Shown here: piece after piece, positions 62,152 to 64,000 of the stretch
Layout: each line of letters opens with the position of its first letter
How positions within the stretch are numbered: the first letter of the stretch is position 1
Assembly (NCBI GenBank): GCA_017936265.1
Contig: JAGBFX010000003.1
Span: 62,001 to 126,000 of the forward strand
Length of the DNA: 64,000 nt
Reading direction: 5' to 3'
Source of the DNA: Bacteroidaceae bacterium
GTDB lineage: Bacteria > Bacteroidota > Bacteroidia > Bacteroidales > Bacteroidaceae
The notes under the pieces: model-generated
The model's database searches: none
What the model was told of the DNA's origin: nothing
The model's input: the letters and a program-made list of their open reading frames with translations, nothing else
Made by a program: the position numbers and the translations under genes

Positions 62152-63273
62152 CTACCGCATCATTGCTCTGTAACAGCCGCCGGCGACAGCCTTTACATAC
62201 CCCTTCATCTCCATTTCGAACAGCAGGGGCAAAAGTCTGCTTATGGGAATATCAAGCAGTACCACTAACTGGTTTACCTGCATTCCGTCACTGTCGCTGC
62301 GCAACGCATCGATGACAGCTTTCTCCTCGGGAGCCAGTTCCGGGAAGAGCTCGCCCTGCAAATCATCGGCGCTCTTTTTCCTTGATGCCGTCTCCCAGTT
62401 CATCGCCTCGACAAAATCATAAGCAGATGTTATGAGAGCAGCCCTGTTACGGCTTACAAGTTCGTTGCAACCCTGCGAATACCGGTCATTGACCCTGCCG
62501 GGGAAGGCAAAGCAATCGCGCGAATAGCTGTTGGCAAGAGATGCCGTGATGAGCGAGCCGCCCTTTGACGCCGACTCCACGACCACCGTCGCGTCGGCCA
62601 TGCCGGCCACCACCCTATTACGTTGTACGAAATTTGAAGGAAATGGCTCCGACTCACTCATGAACTCCGTAAGCAGACCGCCATTCTGGAGCATGCTCTT
62701 TGCCGTTGCGCGGTGAGCGCCCGGATATATCCTGTCGAGGCCATGTGCAAGGACACCCACCGTGGGAAGCCCCGCCTCAAGTGCCGCACGGTGTGCGCAT
62801 ACATCGATGCCATAGGCAAGGCCGCTGACAACTAGCGTATCAGGGACAAACTTGGCAAGGTCGGCAACGAAGTTCCTGCACAGTTCCTTGCCATATTCGC
62901 TTGCATGGCGTGTACCAACAATGGAAACGACATGCCTTGCATTGAGGTCGACATTACCCATCGAGTGAAGCACAAGCGGAGCGTCGCAACACTCTGCGAG
63001 GCGACAGGGATAGGACTCATCGCCCAGACAAAGAAGTCTTATCCCGTTCTTTTCCATGAACTCCATCTCACGCTCGGCACGCTCGACAATAGAGCTGTCG
63101 GCAAGCATAGCGACGAGCTTTGGAGTAGCATCAGGAAGAATATCCTGTATGTTCGAAGCATTCTCGAGCAGTTCCTTCGCACTGCCCACCTCCTCGACGA
63201 GTTGGCGTAAAAGAGCAAGTTGCGGCACCTGCGCCCGTGAGAGCGCAAGCATCGCAACCTGTTCTGTTATCAT
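62152..63273 (-). CDS. dprA: DNA-processing protein DprA
   Basis: DprA binds single-stranded DNA and loads RecA during natural transformation. I start at ATG 63273 (MITEQVAML), giving 373 residues; a GTG at 63285 abutting the upstream stop is possible. A SAM-like helical region (1-75) is followed by the Rossmann-like DprA domain: SIVGTRHASEYGKEL near 110, VVSGLAYGIDVCAHRAAL near 135, FVQRNRVVAGMADATVVVES near 205 and GSLITASLANSY. The C-terminal winged helix covers about 300-373. It follows the TPR gene by 12 bases. Other competence genes are not in the window. Confidence 0.94.
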   Translation of the reverse strand: MITEQVAMLALSRAQVPQLALLRQLVEEVGSAKELLENASNIQDILPDATPKLVAMLADSSIVERAEREMEFMEKNGIRLLCLGDESYPCRLAECCDAPLVLHSMGNVDLNARHVVSIVGTRHASEYGKELCRNFVADLAKFVPDTLVVSGLAYGIDVCAHRAALEAGLPTVGVLAHGLDRIYPGAHRATAKSMLQNGGLLTEFMSESEPFPSNFVQRNRVVAGMADATVVVESASKGGSLITASLANSYSRDCFAFPGRVNDRYSQGCNELVSRNRAALITSAYDFVEAMNWETASRKKSADDLQGELFPELAPEEKAVIDALRSDSDGMQVNQLVVLLDIPISRLLPLLFEMEMKGYVKAVAGGCYRAMMR

Positions 63274-63285
63274 CAGTGCCGACAC

Positions 63286-64000
63286 TTACTTGATTATTGA
63301 CTTGAATGTAGCGTCCTGAAGGTACTTGGTAAACTCAAGGTCACCGGCAGCCTTCTTTGCCATAGACGGGTCGAGCTTGATAGCCTGCTTCAAACCGTCA
63401 TATACAAATGCTATGTTTGATGTCCTTGCACCGAGGAGAGCCTTGATGTAGTATGTTGTAGCATCGGGGTTCTCTATCTTGTCAAGAGTCTCGCGTACAG
63501 TGCTGTAATCCTTGTTAAGGAGCTGTGCAAGAGCTGCGCTGTTCGTAGCCTTGTCCTCGAGAAGAGCGGCAGCACGACCATACTCGCCCTGCGCTATGTA
63601 AAGGTTTCCGAGAGCCTCGGCACCTGCCTTGGCCTCGTTGCCAAGAGCCATCAATGACTCTGCATCAGACACATTGCCCTGAAGAAGCTCCAGATAACCG
63701 AGGTTCAGCTGTACCTCGGGAGCCGAAGCGTTAGCGCCGAGAGCCTTCTCGAAGTAGCTCGCGGCTGTGGCATAATCGCCCTCGTTGTATGCCAATACAC
63801 CAAGATTGTTGTATGCACGATAGTCGGCAGGGTGCAACTTGATTGCGGTATTGAATATCTCCTTCTTCTCGTTGACATCATCGGTAAGGATTGATGAATA
63901 AAGGATCTCCTCGAGAGAGAGCACCTTGGGATCGGCTGCATACTGCTCCTGAATCTGCTCATCAGAACGGCCGATAAGCTGGTAGTTGAGAGTGATGCGT
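63286..64000 (-). CDS. TPR-containing protein (5' end beyond the window)
   Basis: The reading frame is open to the right edge, so only the C-terminal 237 or so residues are visible. A GTG at 63924 has no ribosome site and sits mid-frame, so the true start lies outside. The visible part begins TLNYQLIGRSDEQIQEQYAA and continues into TPR-like helices (YRAYNNLGVLAYNEGDYATAASYFEKAL near 55-85, AEALGNLYIAQGEYGRAAALLED near 130). It ends at a stop 12 bases before dprA. Similar Bacteroidales proteins carry an envelope (OmpA-like or signal) part upstream, which cannot be verified here. Confidence 0.8.
   Translation of the reverse strand, partial: RITLNYQLIGRSDEQIQEQYAADPKVLSLEEILYSSILTDDVNEKKEIFNTAIKLHPADYRAYNNLGVLAYNEGDYATAASYFEKALGANASAPEVQLNLGYLELLQGNVSDAESLMALGNEAKAGAEALGNLYIAQGEYGRAAALLEDKATNSAALAQLLNKDYSTVRETLDKIENPDATTYYIKALLGARTSNIAFVYDGLKQAIKLDPSMAKKAAGDLEFTKYLQDATFKSIIK

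Overview
The window is a piece of a Bacteroidales chromosome (phylum Bacteroidota). The signs are two SusC/SusD outer-membrane pairs, S46 and GH92 families, PorW/PorX type IX secretion (T9SS) regulators, a dockerin-plus-CTD cargo protein, and many promoters of the Bacteroides type (-7 TAnnTTTG or TAnnTTYG, often with TTTG about 19 bases upstream). The genus cannot be fixed from sequence reading alone. No rRNA, tRNA, CRISPR array, transposase or phage gene was recognised.

Layout. 1-1.0 kb: 5' end of an acyltransferase-3 gene with a structured leader carrying a strong minus-strand terminator hairpin. 1.0-6.3 kb (+): pyrC overlapping a stand-alone MetH activation-domain gene, then plsC and an S46 dipeptidyl-peptidase. 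6.3-13.9 kb (-): small membrane protein, porW, porX, tsaE, a small hypothetical gene and a ygiQ-type radical SAM gene. 14.2-22.9 kb (+): two FKBP isomerases with an Lrp regulator, a glutamine-amidotransferase/M19-dipeptidase fusion, and a 1566-residue CotH-like T9SS cargo. 22.9-24.0 kb (-): rubredoxin and a sirtuin lacking zinc cysteines. 24.1-39.7 kb (-): two successive FAS1-SusC-SusD modules with no degradative enzyme. 40.0-45.4 kb (-): a CxxCH-bearing beta-propeller lipoprotein, a DUF6057-like membrane protein, aroC and slyD. 45.6-52.5 kb (+): a mannan operon (GH5, ROK kinase, two GH92). 52.6-56.4 kb (+): a DUF3791/DUF3990 toxin-antitoxin-like pair, an ABC-F ATPase and an acyl-ACP thioesterase. 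56.8-64 kb: rubrerythrin, DUF1294, fumarase, hflX, an orphan secreted protein, dprA and a TPR protein cut by the window edge.

How parts fit together. PorW/PorX regulate or support T9SS, and the CotH-like protein ends in what looks like a T9SS sorting domain. The mannan operon would cut a beta-mannan backbone and alpha-mannosyl branches and phosphorylate a released sugar. The FAS1-SusC-SusD locus looks like an uptake system for an unidentified ligand and is the best candidate here for undescribed biology. The DUF3791/DUF3990 pair is a second candidate. A family of short dispersed repeats, a leader element present twice with compensatory stem changes, and a perfect 60-bp palindrome are the main non-coding signals.
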